A stretch of DNA of 64,000 nt from an uncultured Sphingomonas sp. (GCF_913774285.1 NZ_CAJYHX010000025.1:173125-237124); one strand, 5' to 3'; counted from the first letter of the stretch, positions 8,491 through 18,139 are shown. Notes: generated from the letters alone by a model not told the origin. A program made the numbers and translations.

Positions 8491-8975
8491 GCGAACACCC
8501 GCTGCAACCGCGCCTCGTAGCGCGCCTTGATCCGTGCGACTTCCGCCGCTTCGTCGCCGACGTCGAGCGCATGGACCAGCAGGAAGCGCCCATCGGCCGA
8601 CACGTCCGACGAAACCGTGCCCGGCGTGAGGCTGATCGTGCCCGCCAGCAGCGTGATCGCCTCGGGCGTCGTCAGGTCGACGGGAATGACCAGCCACCGC
8701 GCACGCAGATCCCGGTTTCGGCGGAACAGGATCAGCCACGCGATCTGGAAATTGGCGACCACGATGTCGAACAGGACGATGGCGAGATAGGCGAGGAACG
8801 CCCGCCCGAAGCGAATCCGGGGCCGGTCGGGCCAGAAAGGCTGGGTGAATTTCGGCAGGATCAGCGCGAAGATCGTGCCGACCACGATACCGCCGACGGT
8901 GATGCTATTCGCCATCAGCAGCCAGACGATCAGCAGCATCGCCGACAGGGCGGGGTGCGGCAGCAGGCCCCTCAT
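8487..8975 (-). CDS. phaE: Mrp/Pha antiporter subunit E
   Basis: This 162-residue protein has two or three N-terminal membrane helices (about 10-80) and a cytoplasmic C-terminal domain with the MnhE family segment TLLAGTISLTPGTVSSDV, ending LLVHALDV. In Mrp complexes MnhE helps build the cation-translocating part. The ATG overlaps the phaD stop (ATGA) and the stop overlaps the phaF start. Confidence 0.93.
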   Translation of the reverse strand: MRGLLPHPALSAMLLIVWLLMANSITVGGIVVGTIFALILPKFTQPFWPDRPRIRFGRAFLAYLAIVLFDIVVANFQIAWLILFRRNRDLRARWLVIPVDLTTPEAITLLAGTISLTPGTVSSDVSADGRFLLVHALDVGDEAAEVARIKARYEARLQRVFA

Positions 8976-10495
8976 CGTACGGCTCCCAGCACGGCGGCGA
9001 CGTACCGCTCGGGGCTCACGATCTGCCGCGCGGTCGCGCGGGTCTGGTCGGTCACCCATCCCGCCGCGACCGTCAGCAGCGCCAGGATCGCCAGCAGCGT
9101 GATCGGTGCGACATGGTCCGCACGCGTCCGTGCGACGCTGGCCACGGGGTCTGTGCTCGGCGGCGAGGTCTTCCAGAACAAGGTCGATCCGGCGCGCGAG
9201 AAACCGATCACGCCGATCAGCGTGGAGCCGAGGATGGTCGCCCAGATCGCCGGCCAGCCCGGCATCGCGAAGCTGGCATCGAGGATCAGCAGCTTGCCGA
9301 CGAACCCGGCGAGCGGCGGCAGGCCGGCCGCGGCGATCGCGGCGGTCATGTACAGCAGGGCCGCAGCATCCCGTCCCGCAAAGGCCGGACTGGGCACGAT
9401 CGCGTCGGCATATTGCCCCCTGCGGCGTATCGTCACGTCGGCGACGAGGAACAGCGCCGCACCCGCCAGCGTCGCCTGGAGCAGATAGTAGAGCGCGGCG
9501 GCCAGCGCCGCCTCGCGCCAGACCGAAACCGCCATCAACAGCGTCCCTGTGGAGGCGAGCACCGCGAAGGCCGCCTGTTCCCGCATCCCGCGTGCCGCAA
9601 CCACGCCGACAAAGCCGAGGATCGCGCCCAGCATCGCGGCGGGAAGCAGATAGGGCGCCGGCACCCACGCCGCCGCGCCCGCCTGCGCCCCGAAGATCAG
9701 CGGCACGGTGCGGATCATCGCATAGACGCCGACCTTGGTCATGATCGCGAACAGGGCGGCGACCACCGGCATCGTCGCGGCATAGGTACGCGGCATCCAC
9801 AGATGGATCGGCACCACCGCCGCCTTCAGCGCGAAGACCGCCATCAGCAGCAAACCGGCGATGCGCAGCAGCCCCTGGTCCGCCGCGCCCAGGCGCGCGA
9901 CCTTGACCGCGAGATCGGCCATGTTGAGCGTCGCGGTCAGCCCGTAGAGCAGCCCCAGCGCGATCAGGAAGAGCGCCGAACCGACGATGTTGACCACCAC
10001 ATAGGCGACACCCGCCTTCAGCCGCAGCCCCCCCTGCCCATGCAGCATCAGGCCGTAGGAAGCGATCAGCAGCACCTCGAAAAAGACGAACAGGTTGAAC
10101 AGGTCGCCGGTGAGGAACGCGCCGTTCAGCCCCAGCAGCTGGAAATGGAACATCGGATGGAAATGCCATCCCTTCCGATCCGCCCCGGTGACGATCGCAT
10201 GGCCCAGCACCGGGAGCGCGAGGACCGCGGCGAGCACCAGCATCAGCGCCGCCAGCCGATCGACCACCAGCACGATCCCGAACGGCGCGGGCCAGGCGCC
10301 CAGCGCATAGCTGCGGATCGCATCGTCCTGCGTGATACCGAACAAGGCGAGCGCGGCGGCCAGCATCGCCAGGCAGCCGCCCAGCGACAGATAGAGGCTG
10401 AAGATGCGCCGCCGCCGCATCATCAGCATTGTGACCGGGGCGATGACGGCGGGGATGACGATCGGCGCGATCGGGAGGTGATCGAGCAGGGTCAT
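8972..10495 (-). CDS. phaD: Mrp/Pha antiporter subunit D (NuoN/NuoM-like)
   Basis: This 507-residue polytopic protein of the proton-pumping complex I antiporter family has about 14 predicted helices. Visible signatures are LTGDLFNLFVFFEVLLIASYGL (with a conserved membrane Glu), FALKAAVVPIHLWMPRTYA (membrane Lys and His), and AGLPPLAGFVGKLLIL. MnhD together with MnhA forms the proton channels of Mrp antiporters. The ATG at 10495 overlaps the phaC stop and the end overlaps phaE. Confidence 0.94.
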   Translation of the reverse strand: MTLLDHLPIAPIVIPAVIAPVTMLMMRRRRIFSLYLSLGGCLAMLAAALALFGITQDDAIRSYALGAWPAPFGIVLVVDRLAALMLVLAAVLALPVLGHAIVTGADRKGWHFHPMFHFQLLGLNGAFLTGDLFNLFVFFEVLLIASYGLMLHGQGGLRLKAGVAYVVVNIVGSALFLIALGLLYGLTATLNMADLAVKVARLGAADQGLLRIAGLLLMAVFALKAAVVPIHLWMPRTYAATMPVVAALFAIMTKVGVYAMIRTVPLIFGAQAGAAAWVPAPYLLPAAMLGAILGFVGVVAARGMREQAAFAVLASTGTLLMAVSVWREAALAAALYYLLQATLAGAALFLVADVTIRRRGQYADAIVPSPAFAGRDAAALLYMTAAIAAAGLPPLAGFVGKLLILDASFAMPGWPAIWATILGSTLIGVIGFSRAGSTLFWKTSPPSTDPVASVARTRADHVAPITLLAILALLTVAAGWVTDQTRATARQIVSPERYVAAVLGAVR

Positions 10496-10851
10496 GCCGC
10501 CGCCTCCCCCTCGCGGTCGGGATCGGGGTTGCCGTCGACCTGGTCCGTCCCGCTTTCCAGGAAGCTCCGCAAGGACAGGATGACGGTCAGCGCGGTCATC
10601 CCGAAGGTGATCACGATCGCGGTCAGCACCAGCGCCTGCGGCAGCGGATCGGCATGCTCGACCACGCCCTTGGCGTAGAGCGGGGGCTTGTCGACGATCA
10701 GCCGGCCGGTCGCGAACAGGAACAGGTTGATCGCATAGGACAGCAAGGTCAGCCCCAGCACGACCTGGAAGGTCCGCCCACGCAGGGCCAGATAGACGCC
10801 GCCGGCAATCAGCACGGCAATCGCGGACGCGACCAGAAACTCCAGGCTCAT
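10492..10851 (-). CDS. phaC: Mrp/Pha antiporter subunit C (NuoK-like)
   Basis: This 119-residue three-helix protein is homologous to NuoK. Characteristic segments are LSYAINLFLFATG and DPLPQALVLTAIVITFGMTALTV, followed by an acidic hydrophilic tail. It sits between the PhaAB and PhaD subunits in the complex. Its ATG overlaps the end of phaAB by 4 bases. Confidence 0.94.
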   Translation of the reverse strand: MSLEFLVASAIAVLIAGGVYLALRGRTFQVVLGLTLLSYAINLFLFATGRLIVDKPPLYAKGVVEHADPLPQALVLTAIVITFGMTALTVILSLRSFLESGTDQVDGNPDPDREGEAAA

Positions 10852-13658
10852 GCGCGGTCCTCCCCCTCTGCCTTGGCGGCGCGCTGCGCGACATGGGCGA
10901 GCTGGGCCAGCGCCATCATCACCGCCCCCACGACGACGCTCGCGACGCCCAGGTCGAACAGCGTCGCGGTGGCCAGCTCGAACTCGCCGATCAACGGCAG
11001 GTGGAAATAGCCGAAGCTGCTCGACAGGAACGGCGCGCCGAATACCAGCGCGCCCAGCCCGGTAGCCGCGGCGATCAGCACGCCCGTGCCGATCAGCGCG
11101 TGCTCGCCGAACTTGCGGCGTTCATCGGTCCAGTCGAAGCCCGAGGCGAGATATTGCAGCAGGATCGCGATCGAGAAGATCAGCGCGGCGATGAATCCGC
11201 CGCCCGGCTGGTTATGGCCGCGCAGAAAGATGTAGCTGCCGACCAGCAGCGCCAGGGGCAGCAAGAGCCGTGTCGCCATCACGAACATCATCGGATGCCG
11301 TTCGGGCGAGTGGGTGTCGCTCGATCGCCACGCGCGCAGCCGGCGCCCGGCAACCCCGCGCGCGGCGGGTTCGAGCAGCGCATAGATCGCCAGCCCCGCG
11401 ATGCCGAGCACGATGATCTCGCCCAGCGTGTCGAAGGCGCGGAAATCGACCAGGGTGACATTGACGACATTGGTGCCGCCCCCGCCCGCATAGCTGTTGT
11501 CCCAGTGGAAACGGGCGATGCCGGGGCGCTCGGGCCGCGTCATCACCGCCCAGGCCAGCCACCCGCTGCCCAGCCCGGCAGCCACCGCGATCGCGCCGTC
11601 GCGCAGCCGCCGCGACACGCCCGAAAGGCGGGGCGGGCTGCCCGGCAGCAGGTGGAGTGCCAGCAGCATCAGCAGGATCGTGACGACCTCGACCGAAATC
11701 TGGGTCAGCGCCAGATCGGGCGCGGACAGGTGGATGAAGGCCAGCGCCATCACGATGCCGATCACGCTGATGAAGATCAGCGCCAGAAAGCGTCGCCGAT
11801 CCACGGCGACGACGGCGACGACCGCGGCGATCAGCGCGATCCACGCGACAATGGCGACGGGCGACGCGGGCGTGGTCGCGCGGTCGCCTGCAGTGACTCC
11901 GTATCTCAGCCCGGCATCGATGCCGAGCGCCAGCGCCACGACGAACAGCACCAGCAGATAGCGCTGCAGCGATGTCACGTGAATGGCACTGGACAACCGT
12001 CGCAGGCCAGCAACAGCGTGCGCCATCCCGCCCTCAAACAGCCGCTTGGCGTCGGCCGACGGCAGGCGCGCGACGACTGCCGCAACTCCACGATAGCGGA
12101 TCAGCAGCAGCACTGCCGCCGCGACCGCGCCCAGGCTCATCAGCAGCGCCGGATTGAGCCCGTGCCACAGCGCCAGATGCAGTTCGGGTGACGTCCCGCC
12201 GGTCACCGCGCGGCTGGCGGCCGCGACCAGCGGACCGGCCAGCGTCATCGGCATCAATCCCAGCGCGAGCGCCAGGCCGGCCAGTAGCGCAGGCGGGCCG
12301 AGCAGCAGCGCGCCGGGATCGTGCGGTGCCGCGACGTCGCCGGTGCGGCGCTTGCCGAAATGCAGCGCGACGGCGTAGCGCAGCGAATAGGCCGCCGAGA
12401 GCAGCGCGGCGATCGTGGCGAGCACCGGCACGAGCAGCGCCTGCCCGGCAACCCGCGTGTGCGCACTCTCCTCGAGCATCATTTCCTTCGAGATGAACCC
12501 GCCCAGCGGCGGCAGGCCCGCCATCGCCGCCGCCGCCAGCACCCCCAGCGTCGCGGTGAGCGGCATGATCGCCGCCAGCCCGCCCAGCCGCCGGATATCA
12601 CGCGTGCCCGTTTCATGGTCGAGGATGCCGGCATGCATGAACAGCGCCGCCTTGAACGCGGCATGGTTCAGGATGTGGAAGATCGCCGCCGTCACCGCCG
12701 CGACCGTGCCGAAGCCCAGCAGCATCACCATCAGCCCCAGTTGACTGATCGTCGAATAGGCAAGGATCGCCTTGAGATCGCTGCGGAACAGGGCGACGCC
12801 GGCGCCGAACAGCATCGTCGCCAAGCCCACCGTGGTGACGATCCCGAACCAAGGATCGCTGCCCGCCAGCACCGGCCACAGCCGCGCCAGCAGGAACACG
12901 CCCACCTTCACCATCGTTGCCGAATGCAGATAGGCGCTGACCGGCGTCGGCGCCGCCATCGCGTGCGGCAGCCAGAAATGGAACGGAAACTGCGCCGATT
13001 TGGTGAACGCGCCGGCGAAGATCAGGATCAGCATCGGCACGTACAGCGGCGAGGCCTGCACCATGTCCGCCCGCGCCAGAATCGTCGCGAGGTCGTAGCT
13101 GCCCGCCGCCTTGCCCAGCAGCACCATGCCCGCGATCAGCGCAAGACCACCGCCGCCGGTAATTGTCAGCGCCATCCGCGCGCCCTGACGCGCCTCCGCC
13201 TTGTCGCGCCAGAAGCCGATCAGCAGGAACGAGGCAAGGCTGGTCAGTTCCCAGAACACCAGCATCAACAGCACGTTGCGTGACAAGGCGATGCCGACCA
13301 TGGCTCCCTGGAACAGCATCAGGAACGACAGGAAGCGCGCCGTGGACTCCGTCTTCTTCAGATAGCCCTGCGCGTAGACGATAACGAGCAGCCCGATCCC
13401 AAGGATCAGGCCGGCAAACAGCAGCGCCAACGGATCGAGCCACAGGCTGACGTCGAGACCGAGCACCGGCAGCCAGGGGATCGTAAGCCGCGGGGTGCGG
13501 CCGGAAAGGGCGGCAGGCGCCTGCGACAGCAACAGGGCCAGTCCTCCCGCGCTGCTCGCCGCGGCGATCCACAGGTGGACCGCCCGGGTCGCATCGCGCG
13601 CCGCCGCGATCGCGACGACCGCCAGGAACGGCAGGCAGATCAGGACCAGCAATAGCAT
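10848..13658 (-). CDS. phaAB: Mrp/Pha antiporter fused subunit A/B (NuoL-like plus MnhB domain)
   Basis: The 936-residue protein joins an MnhA-type NuoL-like module (about 1-780; LVFWELTSLASFLLIGFWR, FTKSAQFPFHFWLPHAMAAPTPVSAYLHSATMVK split over helices, ILNHAAFKAALFMHAGILDH) to a C-terminal MnhB domain (about 795-930; YIFLRGHNQPGGGFIAAL). The fused arrangement marks group 2 Mrp systems such as the rhizobial K+-type PhaAB. The ATG at 13658 has a GGGGAAG ribosome site 5 bases upstream and is preferred over an in-frame start 93 bases earlier with no hydrophobic content. It is the first gene of a seven-gene operon running to the potassium channel. Na+ or K+ specificity cannot be read from the sequence. 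Confidence 0.94.
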   Translation of the reverse strand: MLLLVLICLPFLAVVAIAAARDATRAVHLWIAAASSAGGLALLLSQAPAALSGRTPRLTIPWLPVLGLDVSLWLDPLALLFAGLILGIGLLVIVYAQGYLKKTESTARFLSFLMLFQGAMVGIALSRNVLLMLVFWELTSLASFLLIGFWRDKAEARQGARMALTITGGGGLALIAGMVLLGKAAGSYDLATILARADMVQASPLYVPMLILIFAGAFTKSAQFPFHFWLPHAMAAPTPVSAYLHSATMVKVGVFLLARLWPVLAGSDPWFGIVTTVGLATMLFGAGVALFRSDLKAILAYSTISQLGLMVMLLGFGTVAAVTAAIFHILNHAAFKAALFMHAGILDHETGTRDIRRLGGLAAIMPLTATLGVLAAAAMAGLPPLGGFISKEMMLEESAHTRVAGQALLVPVLATIAALLSAAYSLRYAVALHFGKRRTGDVAAPHDPGALLLGPPALLAGLALALGLMPMTLAGPLVAAASRAVTGGTSPELHLALWHGLNPALLMSLGAVAAAVLLLIRYRGVAAVVARLPSADAKRLFEGGMAHAVAGLRRLSSAIHVTSLQRYLLVLFVVALALGIDAGLRYGVTAGDRATTPASPVAIVAWIALIAAVVAVVAVDRRRFLALIFISVIGIVMALAFIHLSAPDLALTQISVEVVTILLMLLALHLLPGSPPRLSGVSRRLRDGAIAVAAGLGSGWLAWAVMTRPERPGIARFHWDNSYAGGGGTNVVNVTLVDFRAFDTLGEIIVLGIAGLAIYALLEPAARGVAGRRLRAWRSSDTHSPERHPMMFVMATRLLLPLALLVGSYIFLRGHNQPGGGFIAALIFSIAILLQYLASGFDWTDERRKFGEHALIGTGVLIAAATGLGALVFGAPFLSSSFGYFHLPLIGEFELATATLFDLGVASVVVGAVMMALAQLAHVAQRAAKAEGEDRA

Positions 13659-14176
13659 CGGCGCTTCCCCCTCAACCAAAGCGCCGGACCAGGCCATGGC
13701 ACCCGCAAGTCTGCGAAGCGCGCCGGCATTCTGATCGCTGCACGCGATCAAGACAGCCGAAAGGTTCGGCGCACCGGGCGGTTTCCACGTCCCGGGGGAG
13801 GAAGACAGAGAGTCCGCTGTTTGGATCAGGCAAGCCTATGCTCCGGGCATGACAATTCTCCGTTGGCGGCCCGACCAACGTGAGAACCTGCCCGCGCAAT
13901 GCTTTTCGCGAACACCCGAGGCCGGGTACTGCACGATGCACCACGCGTTCACAACCCCGATTCACCCGATGGTGGTCGTTGTCGGCGCTGCCCGCTTCGT
14001 CGCGCGATCATACGTTCCGCTGAAAGCGACTTCCAGCCGCAACCGCACCAATAACGTGTCAGCAGCCCCGCAACAGCAATGTTCGAAGCAGTGGAGACGG
14101 CGGATCCCAGCCCTCAAGAAACGCCAGGATCGCACCCGTCCGCGGGTACGTGGCGGCCGATGCGGGATGCGCTCGC
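13659..14176. other. Intergenic region between the pha operon and ecfG
   Basis: About 520 bp separate the divergent 5' end of phaAB from the 3' end of ecfG. No open frame here shows a recognisable family, a ribosome site or sensible codon use. A 5-bp hairpin ACCCG/CGGGT (14134-14147) lies just past the ecfG stop and might act as a weak end of that transcript. The phaAB promoter must lie in the first part, but no consensus -35/-10 pair stands out. Confidence 0.5.
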
Positions 14177-14824
14177 TCAGGCCGCGATGGGAAGCGGTGC
14201 CGCCGCTGCCGGGCACGGCTTGGGCGCGTGGCGCGCCTGGATGGCCTTCAGCGACGCAAGGAGACTGATCACCGCCCCCTCGGTGCTGTCGAAATCCTGG
14301 CGCTTCGTATTGAGGATGCCCTCGTTCATCAGGGTCTCGAGCGCGAGCCGCGCCCGCGAGACGCGGCTTTTGACCGTGCCCAGCATCACCCCGGTAACCT
14401 CGGCCACCTCCTCATAGGACATGCCCGCTGCGGCAACCAATATGATCGCCTCGCGCTGGTCGGGGGTTAGCTGCTGGAGCGCCCGCATCAGGTCGCGAAG
14501 CTCCACCGTCTTGTCCTGGCTGGCCGGCGCGGCCAGGACGCGATCCGCCACGAGGTCATTCCACTCGCCCACGAAGCGCTTGCGCCGCGTCTGGCTGAAA
14601 TAGAGGTTGCGCAAGATGGTGAAGGCCCATGCCTTGAAATTGGTGCCCGCCTGAAACCGGCTGCGCGCGGACCATGCCTTGAGCATGGTCTCCTGGACGA
14701 GATCATCCGTCGTATCGCGATTACCGCACAAGCCCCGTCCGAAGGCCCGGAGGTGCGGGATGACCTTCTGCAGCTGGTCCTTGAATTCCTCGTCGGTGAG
14801 CGCCGTAGTGCTCGAACCGCTCAT
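14177..14824 (-). CDS. ecfG: EcfG-type general stress response sigma factor
   Basis: The 215-residue ECF sigma factor has region 2 (FGRGLCGNRDTTDDLVQETM and KAWSARSRFQAGTNFKAWAFT, about 25-70) and region 4 (LTPDQREAIILVAAAGMSYEEVAEV, LGTVKSRVSRARLAL, about 115-160), closely matching alphaproteobacterial EcfG. In that pathway PhyR releases EcfG from the anti-sigma NepR. The start at 14824 is chosen because AAGGCGG precedes it and the N terminus then matches the family; an ATG at 14839 would add five residues. The C terminus carries an unusual ~50-residue alanine/proline-rich extension with NTKRQDF. That tail recurs in a broken copy near 30.8-31.1 kb. No nepR or phyR lies beside it, which is atypical and suggests a second EcfG paralogue. 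Confidence 0.92.
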   Translation of the reverse strand: MSGSSTTALTDEEFKDQLQKVIPHLRAFGRGLCGNRDTTDDLVQETMLKAWSARSRFQAGTNFKAWAFTILRNLYFSQTRRKRFVGEWNDLVADRVLAAPASQDKTVELRDLMRALQQLTPDQREAIILVAAAGMSYEEVAEVTGVMLGTVKSRVSRARLALETLMNEGILNTKRQDFDSTEGAVISLLASLKAIQARHAPKPCPAAAAPLPIAA

Positions 14825-14873
14825 GTCCGCCTTTTGCATGGTTAACCCCACCCTGTTTCCTCGTCCCCGCAAG

Positions 14874-14898
14874 AACGTTTCGGAAAGGAAACCGTTCC
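14874..14898 (-). promoter_or_regulatory. EcfG-dependent promoter of ecfG
   Basis: Read on the minus strand, GGAAC (14898-14894) is followed by exactly 16 bases and CGTT (14877-14874). This is the published alphaproteobacterial EcfG consensus (GGAAC-N16/17-CGTT). It lies about 35-50 bp upstream of the ecfG start codon, so the sigma factor very probably activates its own transcription. Confidence 0.85.
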
Positions 14899-15001
14899 AC
14901 GACGTTGTCGGTCTCGCACCGGTTCACGTCGCTGCCGGGGTTCCGGAGCCGGCCAGGCCCAGCGGTGCGCCGCAATCCCCCGGGTGTGTCGCGACGCCGA
15001 A

Positions 15002-15015
15002 AACCGGAAGCGGTT
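15002..15015 (-). terminator. Short hairpin with T run at the end of the chemosensory operon
   Basis: On the minus strand AACCG-CTTC-CGGTT is followed by further T residues (four in all), directly overlapping the stop codon of the hybrid kinase. The stem has only 5 bp, so termination strength is uncertain. Confidence 0.35.
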
Positions 15016-17053
15016 ACGGCTCGATGCGCTGGACCGATACGGCAGCGTTGGGCTTCTGCGCTTCCTGTTCGAGCGCGTACGTTCGCTGATCGAGCAGCTC
15101 GCGCACCTTGGTTGCGAGCCCGGCATAGGTGAAGGGCTTGGCGATCAGGTCCACCGTCGGCGCCAACCGACCGTCGTGCAGCATGACGTCGCTCGGATAT
15201 CCCGACGCGAACAGCACCCGAAGGCCCGGGCGTAGACGATGGGCACGGTCCGCGAGCTCGCGACCGGACATCTTGGGCATGACGACGTCGGTCAGCAGCA
15301 TCGAGATCGCCAGATCGTCGCGCCCCAGCAGCGTGATGGCAGCCGCGCCGTCGTCGGCTTCGATCACGCGGTACCCCAGCTCGCGCAGGATGCCTGCCGT
15401 ATAGTCCCGGACATCCTCATCATCCTCGACCACGAGGATCGTCTCGTCGGCACGGCCTGCCCCCGGCGCGCCGTCGTCGCTCACCAGCTCGATCACCGCC
15501 CCCTGCGCCTGACGCGCGAGATATACGCAGAAGGTCGTCCCTTTTCCTTCCGTGGACGCGATGGAGATATGTCCGCCGGACTGCTTGACGAAGCCGTATA
15601 CCATCGACAGCCCGAGACCCGTGCCCTTGCCCACTTCCTTGGTCGTGAAGAACGGGTCGAAGACCTTGGCCATCGTCTCCGGTGACATGCCGGTGCCGGT
15701 GTCGGTGACGGAAATCGCCACATAGGATCCGGGCGGGCAATCGTCCGACAACGGCTCGTGCCGTTCGATGTTCTCCGCCTTGATGGTGAGCGTGCCGCCC
15801 GCAGGCATGGCATCCCGGGCGTTCACCGCCAGGTTGAGGATGACGTTTTCGAGCTGGTGCGGATCCACCTCGACGGCCCAGATGCCGGGATCGGCAACGA
15901 TCCGCACCACGATCGTTTCAGGAATCGAGCGCAAGAGCAGATCCGACATGCCAGCCAGCACATGCCCGACATCGATGGTTTTCGGCTCAAGGGGCTGTCG
16001 CCGCGAGAAGGCAAGCAGACGCTGAGTCAGCGCGGCGGCGCGTTCGGCGCCCTTCAGCGCATGCTCCAGCGACCGCCGCACCCGCGGATCTCCCGCGTCG
16101 CCCATGCGCCGCACGGCAGCGTCGACATTACCGATGATGACCGTGAGCAGATTGTTGAAGTCGTGGGCGATTCCTCCGGTCAGCTGGCCGACGGCTTCCA
16201 TCTTCTGCGCCTGGCGCAACGCATCTTCGGTCTGCCGGTGCTCCGCCACTTCCTGCTGGACGCGCATCTCCAGCGTCTCTGCCAGTTCGCGCAGGCGCGC
16301 TTCCTGGTCCTTCGCCTCGGTCACGTCATAGATGACACCGATCAGCCGGTAGCCCGATCCTTCGCGCAGCACCTCGCCGCGCCGCGCGATCCAGCGGCGC
16401 CTGCCGTCATCGTGGCGCACGACGCCGAACACGCCCTCCAGCGTGTCCTCGATCAACACGCTGCCGGGCGGCGGAAGCAGCGGCGGCTCGCCGGCGGCCA
16501 GCACTGCGTTGATCGTGTTGACCGGAAGCGCGGTTGCGGGCTGCAGGCCAAGCAACTGGCAGAACTCCGCCGAGACCGCGGCCGTGGCGAAGCCGTCGAT
16601 ATATTCGAACGTGCCGACGCCGCCCGCGGACTGTGCGATGCGCAGCCGCTCCTCGGTGCGCTTCCGCTCGGTGACGTCGATGAAAAGCCCCGTGAATCGC
16701 AGCGGCTCGTCGTCCGCATCGAGATGCAGCTGGCCGCGCCCGTGCATCCACAGCGTCGATCCGTCCGGTGCGGTGACGCGGAACTCCTTGGAGAAATGCT
16801 CCGCGCCCGCCAGGATGCCGGCGATGGCGATGCGGATGCGCGGCCGGTCCGCGCTGTGAATGGCCTTGAAGAAGGTGGACGTCGGCAGCGCCGAGTCAGC
16901 TGCCTCCGCGTCTAGCCCATATAGTTCCGCAAAGGCTGAATCGACGCGCAGCGTATCGGCAGCGATGTCCCAGTCCCAGCTACCGCTGGCGCCGACAGCA
17001 GCCATGAAGGCGTGCGCCTGTCCGGTGCCAGAGAAGGGCGATTCACGCGTCAT
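15014..17053 (-). CDS. PAS-PAS hybrid sensor histidine kinase with C-terminal receiver
   Basis: The 679-residue soluble protein has a PAS domain (about 15-135, ending [11 protein letters not shown]), a second PAS-like domain (about 140-260), a coiled linker rich in Glu/Arg, HisKA with [11 protein letters not shown], HATPase_c with [16 protein letters not shown] and [10 protein letters not shown], and a C-terminal receiver with [10 protein letters not shown] and [12 protein letters not shown]. The ATG at 17053 lies 11 bases inside the end of cheC, so the kinase is translationally coupled to the chemosensory operon and is its last gene. That is an unusual place for a hybrid kinase. It may report into, or read out from, the CheA pathway. 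Cytoplasmic location is inferred from the lack of membrane segments. Confidence 0.92.
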   Translation of the reverse strand: MTRESPFSGTGQAHAFMAAVGASGSWDWDIAADTLRVDSAFAELYGLDAEAADSALPTSTFFKAIHSADRPRIRIAIAGILAGAEHFSKEFRVTAPDGSTLWMHGRGQLHLDADDEPLRFTGLFIDVTERKRTEERLRIAQSAGGVGTFEYIDGFATAAVSAEFCQLLGLQPATALPVNTINAVLAAGEPPLLPPPGSVLIEDTLEGVFGVVRHDDGRRRWIARRGEVLREGSGYRLIGVIYDVTEAKDQEARLRELAETLEMRVQQEVAEHRQTEDALRQAQKMEAVGQLTGGIAHDFNNLLTVIIGNVDAAVRRMGDAGDPRVRRSLEHALKGAERAAALTQRLLAFSRRQPLEPKTIDVGHVLAGMSDLLLRSIPETIVVRIVADPGIWAVEVDPHQLENVILNLAVNARDAMPAGGTLTIKAENIERHEPLSDDCPPGSYVAISVTDTGTGMSPETMAKVFDPFFTTKEVGKGTGLGLSMVYGFVKQSGGHISIASTEGKGTTFCVYLARQAQGAVIELVSDDGAPGAGRADETILVVEDDEDVRDYTAGILRELGYRVIEADDGAAAITLLGRDDLAISMLLTDVVMPKMSGRELADRAHRLRPGLRVLFASGYPSDVMLHDGRLAPTVDLIAKPFTYAGLATKVRELLDQRTYALEQEAQKPNAAVSVQRIEP

Positions 17054-17681
17054 TTCCAACAACCCGCTCGATGAACTCGCCAAGCAGCGCCTTGATCGTT
17101 TCAAGCGACGGAAGACCCATGATCATGGCGATGTAGCCGCGAATATCGCGCTTCCGCACCGCGAAATCGATATAAAGGAAGAGCACCAAGCCATCCGATG
17201 CGGTGTCGCCCTTCACTTCGAACAATGTCGCGCTGTCTCCGCGCAGCACTTCGGGGATGGTCATCGTCAGCGACCGCTTCAGCATGTTGGCCATGGTAGC
17301 GAGGCAGGAATTCAGGATGACGTTACCGGTTTCGGTGAGCGCCTCGGTTTCCATTTCCACCAGATCCGCGCCAGTGAGCGCATCTCCCGTCACGGCGCGC
17401 GCAAGCTCCAGGCTGTTGCTTTCCGGGAAGATCAGCAGCGCTCTGCCCGCGAAGGGTCCGCTGAAATCCTGGCGCACCGCCACGAGATCCGAATCCTCGC
17501 GTTCCCCGATCAGCCGGGCGGCCCGGTGCTGGCTCAGCACGTCGATCGAGGGAACCGACAGGCTTACCTGATCGCCGATCATCTTGCGGAGATTCGACGC
17601 GGCCCGGCTGACGCCGATGTTCACGATTTCGGTGAGCGCGTCCCGTTCGAGCTCGCCGAGCACCACATTATCCGAAGTCAC
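17043..17681 (-). CDS. cheC: CheC-type phosphatase of the CheY-P family
   Basis: The 212-residue protein carries two copies of the CheC/FliY/CheX active-site pattern E-x2-N: LTEIVNIGVSRAASNL near residue 18 and ALTETGNVILNSCLATM near residue 117, each followed by the family Pro downstream. CheC enzymes hydrolyse phospho-CheY and can bind CheD, but no cheD is present here. Its ATG overlaps the stop of the upstream receiver gene (ATGA), and its own end overlaps the hybrid kinase. The neighbouring receiver is therefore its most likely substrate. Confidence 0.85.
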   Translation of the reverse strand: MTSDNVVLGELERDALTEIVNIGVSRAASNLRKMIGDQVSLSVPSIDVLSQHRAARLIGEREDSDLVAVRQDFSGPFAGRALLIFPESNSLELARAVTGDALTGADLVEMETEALTETGNVILNSCLATMANMLKRSLTMTIPEVLRGDSATLFEVKGDTASDGLVLFLYIDFAVRKRDIRGYIAMIMGLPSLETIKALLGEFIERVVGNDA

Positions 17682-18061
17682 GCCTTCGCCATCCGCAGCC
17701 GCAGCGCCGCGCCCGAAAGAAATGGCTCGATGCTTTCCGCCGTCACCGGCTTGGCGACGAACGCCGCGTTCACGTCGCGGGCGCGTGCGATGATCTCGTC
17801 CTGCACGTTGGCCGTGATGATCGCCAGGGGCATCTCCGACCGCCGCGCACGGATCGCCGCGGCGAGCTCCAGCCCGTCCATCTCCGGCATGTTGAAGTCG
17901 ATGAGCGCCACGTCGATCGCTTGCGCGTCGATCACCCGCAGCGCCTCGTTGCCGCCGCTCGCCTCGACCTTCTGCCAGTCAGGTTTGATCTCGGCCAGCG
18001 CTTTCCCCGCGACAATGCGCGCCAGCTTGCTGTCGTCGACAATCAACACGGTAACCGGCAT
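17678..18061 (-). CDS. CheY-like single-domain response regulator
   Basis: The 127-residue stand-alone receiver has an acidic pair in VLIVDDSKLAR (8-11), the phospho-acceptor Asp in VALIDFNMPEMDGLEL (about 55), the Thr of switch position in AIITAN, and the Lys of FVAKPV. A CGGAG ribosome site 7 bases ahead supports the ATG at 18061 over an in-frame start 63 bases upstream. It overlaps cheC, so it is the likely phosphorylation target of CheA and substrate of CheC. With no output domain, it must act by protein-protein contact. No flagellar switch genes are in the window. Confidence 0.9.
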   Translation of the reverse strand: MPVTVLIVDDSKLARIVAGKALAEIKPDWQKVEASGGNEALRVIDAQAIDVALIDFNMPEMDGLELAAAIRARRSEMPLAIITANVQDEIIARARDVNAAFVAKPVTAESIEPFLSGAALRLRMAKA

Positions 18062-18139
18062 GCAAAACTCCGAAATTCGAGCCGGCATACCCCCACGGAG
18101 CCAACCCCGAAACGATCTTACCACCGCGGGTGGAGGTTG

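Noticed and set aside
13849..14268. 139-codon plus-strand frame before ecfG
   Set aside because: No ribosome site or family similarity; it overlaps the ecfG 3' end in antisense.
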